From NCBI GenBank assembly GCA_043764895.1, contig JAYUJY010000185.1, positions 1 through 64,000 of the forward strand: DNA of 64,000 nt, read 5' to 3'. The stretch's first letter is position 1. Each line of letters opens with the position of its first letter. Of the stretch, positions 1-7,876 are shown in pieces. The position numbers and the translations under genes were made by a program. The DNA comes from JAAFJU01 sp043764895. GTDB lineage: Bacteria > Cyanobacteriota > Cyanobacteriia > Leptolyngbyales > Leptolyngbyaceae. The notes under the pieces are model-generated. The model did no database searches, was not told the origin of the DNA, and saw only the letters and a program-made list of their open reading frames with translations.

Positions 1-3
1 CAT

Positions 4-32
4 GTCCCCCCAGAATTGGGGGCTAGGGGGCC
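4..32. repeat. Dispersed GC-rich palindrome, copy 1
   Basis: The sequence CCCCCAGAATTGGGGG is nearly self-complementary and is followed by CTAGGGGG. The same unit recurs, in both orientations, at 60573-60623. This copy sits directly upstream of a gene that appears to have lost its 5' end, so the repeat may mark the rearrangement point. Confidence 0.6.
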
Positions 33-59
33 TCTTCAATAGAGGTTCAGAAATATGGG

Positions 60-761
60 ATGTTATTTAACCGCAGCTCCCTAATTGAGGTGTTTAGGAA
101 TCCCATCCCCGAGGATGAAATCGTTTCTTGCTTTGAGAAGCTCTGCCGGGTGCGATCGGATTGGAAGCGAGTTGCAAAACGGGAGGGAAAAAAGGTCGAT
201 CGGAAAGGACTGCCTAGACTATGGCTGATTGTTCCGACGGCTTCGGAGAAATCTTTGCAGGACTGTCGTGCGTTACCGAAGAAGGGCTGGGAAAAGGGAT
301 TTTTCTTTCTAGGTGAAACGTTTCGGACGGCGATCGTCGTTGTGCATCAATTACCAGAAACGCCAGAAACCTTACTGCTAAGATTGTTAGGAAGAGGGTC
401 CGTGCAGCTCAGGGCGAGCAATGAGTTGCTAGAATTGCCAGAGCAACCGATGAAGACCTTTGTTTTAGAAAAATTATCCAAGCTAAACGTCATGCTTAAA
501 AGTCGCCGGAATACAAGTAAGGAAGATCAAGAGTTAGAACAGAACATTGACGCCTTGTATGAGGAATGGCAGCGAAGAACGCGCCAAGAGGGACGTCAAG
601 AAGACGTGGAGGGAATGTTAATGGTGAAATTTGGGACGCTGGATCAAGAGATTCGGCAAGTGATTCCGAGTCTCTTGGATTTAAGTGCGATCGATCGGGC
701 GCGGACCGTTATGGAACTGTCGAGGGAAGAGTTATTGGCACGTTTTAAGGCTGGAGATTAG
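60..761 (+). CDS. N-terminally truncated Rpn/DUF4351-like family protein
   Basis: 233 residues. The sequence resembles the cyanobacterial branch of the Rpn (recombination-promoting nuclease, PD-(D/E)XK transposase-like) family: a central FRNP segment, LPRLWLIVPTAS, a TAIVVVHQLPETPETL block and a charged C-terminal helix ending in a DUF4351-like LSREELLARF. Recalled relatives carry about 60 more N-terminal residues, including nuclease-core residues; here an in-frame stop at 24 and a GC-rich repeat lie just upstream. The protein is therefore probably a decayed or remodelled copy. Its stop codon overlaps the convergent hisS stop by 4 bases. Function is unknown; the family link is from memory and moderately sure. 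Confidence 0.6.
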   Translation: MLFNRSSLIEVFRNPIPEDEIVSCFEKLCRVRSDWKRVAKREGKKVDRKGLPRLWLIVPTASEKSLQDCRALPKKGWEKGFFFLGETFRTAIVVVHQLPETPETLLLRLLGRGSVQLRASNELLELPEQPMKTFVLEKLSKLNVMLKSRRNTSKEDQELEQNIDALYEEWQRRTRQEGRQEDVEGMLMVKFGTLDQEIRQVIPSLLDLSAIDRARTVMELSREELLARFKAGD

Positions 762-2035
762 ACTCGGGCGGCTAGGCGATTTTGCCAAGTGCTGAAGTGT
801 GTGGACAGCTCAGCTTGGGTGAGTTCCGATTGGCTACCGTCAGCGAGCCATTTGATTTGGAGGGTGTGGTTGTCGGCTTCGGTGTCACCGAGAATCAGGC
901 AAGCCGCAGCCAGCGATCGATCGGCACGTTTGAATTGTTTACCGAAGGCACTACCGCTGAGATCAAGTTCGGTTTTAAATCCAGCTTGGCGGAGTTGTTG
1001 GGCGATTTTCAACGCTTGACCTTCTGCTTTTTCGCCCCGAGAGACGAGATAGAAGTCGGTCATGGGACTCGGTGCAGGATTGAGTTTTTCCAACAAAATC
1101 ACAAGGCGTTCTAAGCCCATGGCCCAGCCAAAACTGGGGGTGTCGGGTCCACCGAGTTCAGTCACAAGTCCGTCGTAGCGTCCGCCTGCGCAGACCGTGG
1201 CTTGAGCGCCCAAGTTTTCTGAGTGGATTTCAAAAACAGTGTGGCTGTAGTAGTCGAGTCCTCGAACGAGTCGGGGATTAATCTTCGTTTCGATGCTGAG
1301 ATCGGTGAGAAGCTGTTGGACTCGATCGAAGCGGGTCTTGGATTCAATACTCAGGTGATCCAGAATGCTGGGGGCGCTATTTAGGATCTCTTGAGTTTTT
1401 GAGTTTTTGCTGTCGAGAATTCGGAGAGGATTGCGGGTCAGACGGTCCTGGGAATCCGGGTCTAGGTCAGCTTTGTAGGGCGTAAGGTAGGTGATAAGGG
1501 CTTCACGGTAGGCCATGCGATCGGTTTTGTCGCCGATGCTGTTGAGGTCGAATTTTAGATCCGTCAGACCAATGGAACGAAGGATATCGGTGGCAATGGC
1601 GATCGCTTCTACATCAGCGCGAGGATCAGCGCACCCTAGGAATTCTAGTCCAAGCTGATGAAACTGGCGTTGGCGTCCGGCTTGGGGACGTTCGTAGCGG
1701 AACATGGGTCCGGTATACCAGAGGCGCTGGAGACTGCCTTGGGCTTGGAGATTGTGTTCGATGTAGGAACGGACGACTCCGGCGGTTCCTTCAGGGCGAA
1801 GGGTAAGGGATCGGTCACCGCGATCGATGAAAGTGTACATTTCTTTGCTGACGACATCAGTCGCTTCGCCAATGCCTCGGGCAAAGAGATCGGTTTGCTC
1901 AAAGAGAGGGGTGCGGATTTCTTGGACTTGAGCAAGATGCAGGATGTGACGAGCGGTAGTTTCGATCTGCTGCCAGTGGGAGAGTTCGGTGGGGAGGATG
2001 TCTCGGGTTCCACGAGATGCTTGGATCGTTGCCAT
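758..2035 (-). CDS. hisS: Histidine--tRNA ligase
   Basis: 425 residues, normal length for bacterial HisRS. It charges tRNA-His with histidine in the cytosol using ATP. The N-terminus has the typical RGTRDILP, followed by class II motif 2 (around FRYERPQAGRQRQFHQ), the histidine-specific LVRGLDYYSHTVFE and GGRYDGL motifs, and a C-terminal anticodon-binding domain. The start ATG gives the expected N-terminus. The next gene on the same strand is the small LuxR regulator, whose ORF ends about 50 bases upstream of hisS, so co-transcription is possible. The 3' end overlaps the truncated Rpn-like gene on the other strand by 4 bases. Confidence 0.97.
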   Translation of the reverse strand: MATIQASRGTRDILPTELSHWQQIETTARHILHLAQVQEIRTPLFEQTDLFARGIGEATDVVSKEMYTFIDRGDRSLTLRPEGTAGVVRSYIEHNLQAQGSLQRLWYTGPMFRYERPQAGRQRQFHQLGLEFLGCADPRADVEAIAIATDILRSIGLTDLKFDLNSIGDKTDRMAYREALITYLTPYKADLDPDSQDRLTRNPLRILDSKNSKTQEILNSAPSILDHLSIESKTRFDRVQQLLTDLSIETKINPRLVRGLDYYSHTVFEIHSENLGAQATVCAGGRYDGLVTELGGPDTPSFGWAMGLERLVILLEKLNPAPSPMTDFYLVSRGEKAEGQALKIAQQLRQAGFKTELDLSGSAFGKQFKRADRSLAAACLILGDTEADNHTLQIKWLADGSQSELTQAELSTHFSTWQNRLAARV

Positions 2036-2083
2036 GATGGTTTGTGGGTCCTTGGAGTAGTGGAGATGAGACTGGGGGAGAGA

Positions 2084-2410
2084 TCAGGGAGATGGATGAG
2101 AGGTCGGGGGCGCGGGAGACGCGCCCTTACTGACGGGGGGTATTCTGGGGGGGAGGGTACAGCAGTTGACTTGATCTAGACAGACTTTACCCCACTGGAG
2201 TGCCCATCGGACTAGGGACACACGGTTATCGGTTTGGGTTTTGGTCAGGATTTTGCTGATGTGGTTATCGACGGTTCGTTTACTGATGTCGAGATTTTCA
2301 GCAATATCTTGATTGGTTAGTCCTGAAGCAACGAGTTCGAGGACTTGTAATTCGCGGTCTGAAAGCAGCACGGATCGAGATCGGATCGGGCGAGGTTCGC
2401 GGTCAGTCAT
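2084..2410 (-). CDS. Small LuxR-type regulator, PedR-like
   Basis: 108 residues consisting of little more than a LuxR/NarL helix-turn-helix (LSDRELQVLELVASG, LTNQDIAENL, KRTVDNHISKIL) with no receiver domain. The segment after the HTH (RWALQWGKVCLDQVNCC) matches what I recall of PedR (Ssl0564 of Synechocystis), a redox-responsive regulator controlled by thioredoxin through a cysteine. Cys77, Cys83 and Cys84 here could play that part. The final 20 or so residues, Pro/Ser-rich, are encoded by a GC-rich palindromic repeat at 2108-2130 and are probably an acquired tail. It lies upstream of hisS on the same strand and divergent from the PP2C gene. HTH is certain; the PedR identity is inference. 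Confidence 0.85.
   Translation of the reverse strand: MTDREPRPIRSRSVLLSDRELQVLELVASGLTNQDIAENLDISKRTVDNHISKILTKTQTDNRVSLVRWALQWGKVCLDQVNCCTLPPRIPPVSKGASPAPPTSHPSP
2108..2130 (+). repeat. Family A GC-rich palindromic repeat
   Basis: Core GGGCGCGGGAGACGCGCCC followed by TTAC. Near-identical elements occur at 5174-5200, 12656-12682, 13694-13720, 17950-17974, 24482-24505, 35119-35144 and (reverse orientation) 35886-35911. This copy is translated as the C-terminal tail of the LuxR-type regulator. Confidence 0.75.
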
Positions 2411-2594
2411 GGATTTAGCGTCGATCGATAGGATGAGTATTTACGCTTATCGGTCTATTCTACTCGGGAGTCAGGACGATCGGAAAGGATGAGGGAAAAT
2501 TCGGACGCATGTTCTGCAATATGGTTCATGATGGGTTTGAGGATTTTTCGCGCGTAATGTGTGAAGTCAAAACCAAGGCCATTGTTGATTTTTT

Positions 2595-4853
2595 ATGAAA
2601 GCTCTCTCTCTCTCTTGCCCAAATCCATTTTGTAAACACAATAATGCTTTGACGGCGCTCTACTGCGGAGCCTGTCAAACTATTTTGCCTCGGCGTTTTC
2701 TATGGGCAGTGGGAGAGAAGTTTGAGGAGTTAGCGATCGGAGACTTGATTAACGATCGGTATGCAAAAACGGCAGATGGTGTTCTCTTGGATTGCTATCC
2801 AGGACTCCTTTCGACGATGCCAAAGGATATTTCGCTCGAATTAGAAGCTTACTTGAAGCTGAGTAGCTCTGCGCCCACCATGCCAAAGGTTTATGGCGTG
2901 GTGAACTGGAAAGAACGAGAGTTGGTTTTGTTGGAGGAGGGCGCTGTTTTTCCGGCTATTTCTAGTTTTGCTGATGAGTCGCAGGCTGGAAAGGTTATGC
3001 CTAGTCTTAAGCAGATGTGGGTTAGCGCCTCTGATTTTCGACGCCTAAGCTGGATTTATCAGGTCATGATGCTGTGGGAGGCATTATTTCGGTTTGACGC
3101 GGAGAAGACGTTATTTCGAGCAGACTTGGTGCGCGTAGATGGAGATCTCGTGAAGATCTTGGAAATTGAGTCTGTACGAGGAGAAAAGCGATCGGTGACA
3201 GAGTTACTAAAAATGTTTATGGCCTACGAGACTGCTGAGCTATCGGTGCTGACAAAACAATTGCAAGATATGGTGACTCGGTTGATCCAGCAGCCAAGTG
3301 ATGATCATAGTTATTTAGTTTGCGAATGGCTGGATCAAGAAATGATCCACTACTCGGATGGATCATTGGTCATTGAGATTTGTACATTGACCGACCAAGG
3401 TCCGAATCGAAACCGAAATGAAGATGCTTGTTTTCCATCTGGGAAGGGAATATTTTCAGCTCGATTTGAGGGGACTCAAGAGGTGCAGCCACTCGTTATG
3501 GTGTGCGATGGCATTGGCGGTCATGAGGGCGGAAACGTGGCGTCGAATTTGGCGATCGTGACCTTGGAACAGATAATCAATTCTGAGGGTTCTGGGCGTC
3601 AAAGTGGTGATGTGGTCGGGGTCTTGAAGTCGGGAATTCGGGCTGGAAATGATGCGATTTGCGATCGCAATGATGCGGAGGGGCGAACGGAACGACAGCG
3701 GATGGGAACAACGGTGGTGCTGGCTCGGGTCGATGGACGACGGGTTCATGTGGCGCATGTGGGGGACAGTCGGGTCTATCGGGTTACGGCGTCGGGGTGT
3801 TATCAGTTGACCTGTGATGATGATGTGGCGTCGCGAGAGGTCAGATTGGGTTATTCGTTGTATGGAGATGCGGTGGGGCGGTCTGGGGCGGGTGCGTTGA
3901 CGCAGGCCATGGGGATGGTAACTTCTTCGTTGCTGCATCCGACGGTGCGATCGTGGTTTGTGGATGAGGATTGTATTTTTCTTTTATGTTCTGATGGGCT
4001 GAGTGATTTCGATCGGGTAGATGAGTCTTGGGTTCATGAACTGCTTCCCGTGTTAGAGGGTTCGGTGAGCTTGGCGGTGGCTTGTCAGGGGTTGGTGGAG
4101 ATTGCGAATGCGCGGAATGGTCATGACAATGTGACGGTGGGGCTGATTCATTGTCGGGTGGGGAGTGATCTGAAGCGAGAGCGATCGTCGGTGGGTCGGT
4201 TTTTGAATGGGGGACGGTTGCTAATCGGCGATCGGACTCGGCAACTGAAGGCAGCTAGGCGTCGGGTGAGAACGGTTCCGGTGGATTTGCCTAAGCGCGG
4301 AGTGGGGCGATGGGCGGGGTTGTTTGTGGTGTGTGGTGTGATTGGCATTGTGGCGGGTTTTGTGGGAATGCGGTTTTGGCCGAGTTCTGATGGAACGATT
4401 AGATCGGGCACTGGGACTGCGGAGAAGGGGCGATTGGGGGAAGTGGTCACTCCGAAGGTAGGACTGCTAAACCTGAAGGAGGGAGATGTTGTGCGGGTAA
4501 GTGGTCTGGGGTTGACGCTGTTTCCTCAGCCGCTGGTTCCGGTGGGTCAGACGGAGGAGGTTCCGGGGGCTACGGTGGGGGATGTTAGTGTCGGGACGGT
4601 GATGCGGGTGATGGAGCGACGGGTGGTCGGAGGGGATTTGGGGATTTGGGTGAAGTTTCGGGTCTGTTCAGTGGGTGGAGTGGAGTCTCTGGCTAAGGCT
4701 TCTCCTAGTGTGAAGATTCCAGAGGTGAAGCCTTCAGGGACTAAGATTTCAGGGGTGAAGGCTCCGTTGGAGGGATGGCATGTGGAACGGACGGTGCTGG
4801 AGCGGTTGGAGTCGGTGAGTGCGGATAGTACAGGGGGCTGTTCGGTGAAGTAG
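2595..4853 (+). CDS. Zinc-ribbon PP2C-family protein phosphatase, membrane-anchored
   Basis: 752 residues. The N-terminal zinc ribbon uses Cys8, Cys13, Cys24 and Cys27. A region of about 200 residues follows that resembles a degenerate kinase-like module found before cyanobacterial PP2Cs. The PP2C domain starts near residue 255 (TDQGPNRNRNEDA), with the metal-binding DGIGGHEGG near 305, HVGDSRVY near 390, CSDGLSD and HDNVT near 510. One hydrophobic segment near 573-595 anchors it, leaving a small C-terminal domain outside. It should dephosphorylate Ser/Thr-phosphoproteins with Mn/Mg. The CHAT-FHA gene begins within 50 bases downstream, suggesting an operon in which phosphorylation is read by the FHA domain. 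Confidence 0.92.
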   Translation: MKALSLSCPNPFCKHNNALTALYCGACQTILPRRFLWAVGEKFEELAIGDLINDRYAKTADGVLLDCYPGLLSTMPKDISLELEAYLKLSSSAPTMPKVYGVVNWKERELVLLEEGAVFPAISSFADESQAGKVMPSLKQMWVSASDFRRLSWIYQVMMLWEALFRFDAEKTLFRADLVRVDGDLVKILEIESVRGEKRSVTELLKMFMAYETAELSVLTKQLQDMVTRLIQQPSDDHSYLVCEWLDQEMIHYSDGSLVIEICTLTDQGPNRNRNEDACFPSGKGIFSARFEGTQEVQPLVMVCDGIGGHEGGNVASNLAIVTLEQIINSEGSGRQSGDVVGVLKSGIRAGNDAICDRNDAEGRTERQRMGTTVVLARVDGRRVHVAHVGDSRVYRVTASGCYQLTCDDDVASREVRLGYSLYGDAVGRSGAGALTQAMGMVTSSLLHPTVRSWFVDEDCIFLLCSDGLSDFDRVDESWVHELLPVLEGSVSLAVACQGLVEIANARNGHDNVTVGLIHCRVGSDLKRERSSVGRFLNGGRLLIGDRTRQLKAARRRVRTVPVDLPKRGVGRWAGLFVVCGVIGIVAGFVGMRFWPSSDGTIRSGTGTAEKGRLGEVVTPKVGLLNLKEGDVVRVSGLGLTLFPQPLVPVGQTEEVPGATVGDVSVGTVMRVMERRVVGGDLGIWVKFRVCSVGGVESLAKASPSVKIPEVKPSGTKISGVKAPLEGWHVERTVLERLESVSADSTGGCSVK

Positions 4854-4901
4854 GCGTTGAGTTGGGGCGATCGGTTTAGGGCGTTTTTAGGATATTGGAT
4901 T

Positions 4902-6554
4902 ATGGCGGCTGAGATTCCTGATTTGAATTTGGCGATCGATCGGCTCCGGTTGGTGGGGGCGAATCATTTTGCGGTGCATGTGATTGATGCGCCGTTTTTG
5001 GCGGGGTATGTGTTGGAGGATGTGCTTTGGGATGAGGGGTTGGCGAGGTGCTGGGGGGCTTGGCAGGAGATGTTTGCGGTGCGATCGGTGCCGATGGTTC
5101 CGTTTTTGGCGGGGGTGGCGGGGTTTGGAGTGGGGAGGATAGAGGGGGCGCGGGAAGAGAAGAAAGAAGAAGAGGGGGCGCGGGAAGCGACGCCCGTACG
5201 GGGCGGGGATGGGCCTTATAGTGTGCGGTTGATGCAGTCGCTGGGGATGGGGCTGTGGGAATGGCTGTTTTCGGGGGCGGTGCTGCGAGGGTTGAGTCAG
5301 TGTCAGGGCATTGCGATGGGGCGAGGGGTGCCTTTGCGGGTGCGGCTGGATGTGCGGGATCCGGATTTGATTGGGGTGCCGTGGGAGATTATGCAGGCGC
5401 AGGCGGGGGTTCCGGCGATTTCGTTGGGGCGGGAAGTGTTGTTTAGTCGGACGACGAGTGATGTGGGTCCGCTGCGGGAAATGCGATCGGACCAAATGGT
5501 GAATGTGTTGGTGGTGTTGGGGCGAGAGGCGACGATCGCAGGTGATCTTCCGATAGCAAGTCTGGGGGCGGGCGGTGGGGTGCTGAAGTTGGAGCAGGAG
5601 GCGGCGGCGTTGCGGGGGGTGCTGGAAAATGTAGGGCGGTTTGCGACGACGGCGGGATGTTTTGTGGATACGTTAGTGCAGCCGACGGCGAAAGAGTTGG
5701 TGCAAAAACTGGAGGAGGGGCGCTATAACGTGTTTTTCTATGCGGGGCACGGGATTCCGGCTCCAGATGGGGGGATGCTGCTGCTGCGCGAAGATGGGGG
5801 AATGAGTGGGACGGAGCTGGCGGGGGTGCTAGTGCGATCGCCCGTGAAACTGGCGGTGTTTAATGCCTGTTGGGGGGCGCTGCCGGATCAGCGATCGGGG
5901 CGGGCAATCCCGAGAAGCAGTTTGGCCGAGGTGTTGCTTCATCACGGGGTCCCGGCGGTGTTGGCCATGCGGGATTCTATTGCGGATGAGGAGGCGTTGG
6001 CGTTTGTACAGGTGTTTGCCCAGGGGTTGGCGGAACGGTTGTCGATTGATCGATCGGTGATGCTGGCGCGGCAGAGTTTGCTGTCAGTGTTTAAGTTTAA
6101 TCAGCAGGCTTGGACCCTTCCGGTGCTGTACATGCATCCGGAGTTTGATGGGGTGTTAGTGGAGCCTTTAAGGGCAGGATTGACCCAAATTCCCATGAAT
6201 CCGACGCAGTTTGGGATTTTGCGGGGCGGGGTAATGGGGTTACGGCTGGAGGGTTCGGGGGTGATGTGGGCTTTAAGAGGCGGGTTGATGCAGGTGGGCT
6301 TGAGTGAGGAAAATGATGTGGTACTGCGGGAGGCAGGGGTATCGCGGCGTCATGCAGATCTGTTCTGTCGGGGTGGGTTTGGAGAGGTGGGGAGTCGGTT
6401 TTTCTTGAAGGATTTATCGCGGTATGGAACGTGGGTGGAGGAAGCTGGGGGATGGCGGAAGATTAATCATGAGGAGGTGGAACTGAAGGCTGGAATGCGG
6501 TTGAGGTTTGGCGGATCGCAAAATCCGGTGTTGGAGTTTGGGGCGATGGATTAA
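4902..6554 (+). CDS. CHAT protease-like domain fused to C-terminal FHA domain
   Basis: 550 residues from the ATG at 4902 (a TTG at 4857 would add 15; the ATG start matches recalled cyanobacterial homologues beginning with EIPDLNLAI). The CHAT (caspase-HetF associated) domain has its catalytic His in FFYAGHG near residue 283 and Cys in FNACWG near 322. A C-terminal FHA domain (about 450-548) carries the phosphothreonine-binding SRRHAD and DLSRYGTWV signatures. No signal peptide is evident. A Family A palindromic repeat is translated in frame at about residues 91-101 (EGAREATPVRG). Placement directly after a PP2C phosphatase suggests a phospho-switched protease; substrate unknown. Confidence 0.9.
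   Translation: MAAEIPDLNLAIDRLRLVGANHFAVHVIDAPFLAGYVLEDVLWDEGLARCWGAWQEMFAVRSVPMVPFLAGVAGFGVGRIEGAREEKKEEEGAREATPVRGGDGPYSVRLMQSLGMGLWEWLFSGAVLRGLSQCQGIAMGRGVPLRVRLDVRDPDLIGVPWEIMQAQAGVPAISLGREVLFSRTTSDVGPLREMRSDQMVNVLVVLGREATIAGDLPIASLGAGGGVLKLEQEAAALRGVLENVGRFATTAGCFVDTLVQPTAKELVQKLEEGRYNVFFYAGHGIPAPDGGMLLLREDGGMSGTELAGVLVRSPVKLAVFNACWGALPDQRSGRAIPRSSLAEVLLHHGVPAVLAMRDSIADEEALAFVQVFAQGLAERLSIDRSVMLARQSLLSVFKFNQQAWTLPVLYMHPEFDGVLVEPLRAGLTQIPMNPTQFGILRGGVMGLRLEGSGVMWALRGGLMQVGLSEENDVVLREAGVSRRHADLFCRGGFGEVGSRFFLKDLSRYGTWVEEAGGWRKINHEEVELKAGMRLRFGGSQNPVLEFGAMD
5174..5200 (+). repeat. Family A palindromic repeat inside the CHAT-FHA gene
   Basis: GGGGGCGCGGGAAGCGACGCCC followed by GTACGG, read in frame within the CHAT-FHA gene. 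A partial copy (GGGGGCGCGGGAAG) precedes it at 5144-5158, so the insertion looks like a tandem or nested event. Confidence 0.7.
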
Positions 6555-6574
6555 AACTGGATCAACAGCCGTGT

Positions 6575-6612
6575 GACAGGGTATGCCGGAGCGAAATCGG
6601 GATCTGAGAATT
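6575..6612 (+). repeat. Direct repeat copy 1 flanking the orphan antitoxin
   Basis: Contains CCGGAGCGAAATCGGGATCT followed by GAGAATT. A second copy, differing at a few bases, lies at 6988-7026. The two copies bracket the Phd-type antitoxin gene. Confidence 0.7.
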
Positions 6613-6835
6613 AAGACGCTTCTGACGATCGGATGGAGCTAATTAGGCGATTTGCATTGACAGGATTTGAGAGTAGATATAGGGTTTCTTGCCATGCTGA
6701 AAACTCGTCCAGAGAGATGAGAACCGCTTTATTGCCATTCTCATTACAAAGAATAGTGGGTTGCACATTCGCAATAACTTGGTCAACTAAGTTATCCAAG
6801 TTACGCTTAGCTTGATTTGTGGTGATAGCATCCAT
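6611..6835 (-). CDS. Phd/YefM-family antitoxin without adjacent toxin
   Basis: 74 residues, usual size for the family. The N-terminal ITTNQAKRNLDNLVDQV helix and the central NKAVLISLDEFSAWQETLYLL match Phd/YefM antitoxins, which bind DNA and neutralise a RelE/YoeB- or Doc-type toxin. No toxin ORF follows: only about 55 bases lie between its stop and the CHAT-FHA gene, and a direct repeat begins at its 3' end. It may be a remnant of a lost module or act in trans. A TATAAT-like -10 lies upstream at 6894-6899 on the minus strand. Confidence 0.85.
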   Translation of the reverse strand: MDAITTNQAKRNLDNLVDQVIANVQPTILCNENGNKAVLISLDEFSAWQETLYLLSNPVNANRLISSIRSSEAS

Positions 6836-6893
6836 CTTGCTTTATCTCTTTACTTAACGATCGAGAGTTAAGGAATCCTTACGTTCTCCCTTA

Positions 6894-6899
6894 ATTATA
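6894..6899 (-). promoter_or_regulatory. Candidate -10 box of the Phd-type antitoxin gene
   Basis: On the minus strand this reads TATAAT, about 60 bases before the antitoxin ATG. An imperfect inverted repeat TTAACTCTCGATCGTTAAGT lies between it and the gene and could be an autoregulatory operator. Inferred by eye only. Confidence 0.4.
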
Positions 6900-6987
6900 C
6901 GAAAAAATACGGAATCTGTCAGCCGATCGTTCCCCTGAACCTATTGTCAAAGCCTTTCGGGATAGCGGTAGAGCGATCGTCTGGGTT

Positions 6988-7026
6988 GTTACGGGTTATA
7001 CCGGAGCGAAGTCGGGATCTGAGAAT
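6988..7026 (+). repeat. Direct repeat copy 2 flanking the orphan antitoxin
   Basis: Second copy of the unit at 6575-6612 (CCGGAGCGAAGTCGGGATCT then GAGAATT). The rest of the interval 6836-7155 shows no gene. Confidence 0.7.
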
Positions 7027-7155
7027 TCAGAATGCTATGATTTTGACAGCCCCGCCGCCTAAAAAATTCGGAACTGACCGGATTTGTGATGAATATGGTG
7101 AAACAATTAATACTAAAGATTAAATCGTTCTAAAAATATCCTCTGGAAGTTCCCT

Positions 7156-7314
7156 ATGTTTAAGTCCTTAAAATTTGCATCAGTTACGATCGCTACCATC
7201 GCGATCGCTATTGACAATCCGCACAACAAAGACAACCTTGAGACTCTAGTCCATATTCAGAGAGTCTTGAAGTACCTGGCTACTGGGAAAAGCTCGAAGC
7301 CTGCCTTTTCGTAA
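7156..7314 (+). pseudogene. Possible remnant of an exported-protein gene (signal peptide only)
   Basis: Open frame of 52 codons with a plausible GGAAG ribosome site 6 bases upstream. Its first 18 residues (MFKSLKFASVTIATIAIA) look like a signal peptide, but the rest is unremarkable and overlaps the 3' end of the convergent GNAT gene. It may be the stump of a lost secreted or outer-membrane protein gene, or chance. Confidence 0.25.
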
Positions 7315-7736
7315 GTGTGACGTGCTGGAGCATGACCCGGATCACCTGCTGTCTCAACCATAGCAACAGACATCCCAACATTTTTCATCTGAACTAGAAC
7401 AAACTCTATCAGAGCGCTGCCAATGCCGTGACCTTGAAAATCTGGATCGACAGCAACCATATAGATTTCACCCATACTGTCCTCTGAGTGCAGTTTCATA
7501 GCTATAAAGCCCACAGTAGAACCTTGATCGATCGCAACCCATACATTTGTGTCTTCCGCAGCACAGACATCCTCAACAGATTTTTGCTGACTCATTTGCC
7601 ATTGATTGGGATAGAACGCCTGATATACATCAGCATTCATAACGCTCTGAAGTGAATCAAAGACTGGAGTCCATGCCCGAAGGGAAAGACAAATGACAGC
7701 ATCAAGATGACAGGGTGCGTACGCTTCAATTTGCAT
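7257..7736 (-). CDS. GNAT-family N-acetyltransferase
   Basis: 159 residues, a single GNAT domain. The acetyl-CoA binding motif A is clear: IYMVAVDPDFQGHGIGSALIEF, with the Q/G-x-x-G-x-G/A signature, and motif B follows (HTYEKAGFE). It transfers an acetyl group from acetyl-CoA to an unknown amine. The neighbour upstream on the same strand is the PhzF-like gene about 140 bases away; no functional link is obvious. Confidence 0.85.
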   Translation of the reverse strand: MQIEAYAPCHLDAVICLSLRAWTPVFDSLQSVMNADVYQAFYPNQWQMSQQKSVEDVCAAEDTNVWVAIDQGSTVGFIAMKLHSEDSMGEIYMVAVDPDFQGHGIGSALIEFVLVQMKNVGMSVAMVETAGDPGHAPARHTYEKAGFELFPVARYFKTL

Positions 7737-7876
7737 TTTGGTGTCGCATCAAAAATCCGTGAACTTTGCTAAACATACTACAAAATACTACGAAACAATA
7801 TCATCTAGATTTTGGATGCTCACAGATAGCTTGTAAACCAATACCCACCCAGAATCGAGCTGTATAACAATTGAAT

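Noticed and set aside
3456..3938. 160-codon minus-strand ORF
   Set aside because: Lies entirely inside the PP2C domain and has the His/Arg-rich composition of antisense translation.
4887..5495. 202-codon minus-strand ORF
   Set aside because: Antisense to the CHAT-FHA gene, extreme Arg/Pro/His composition, no recognisable domain.
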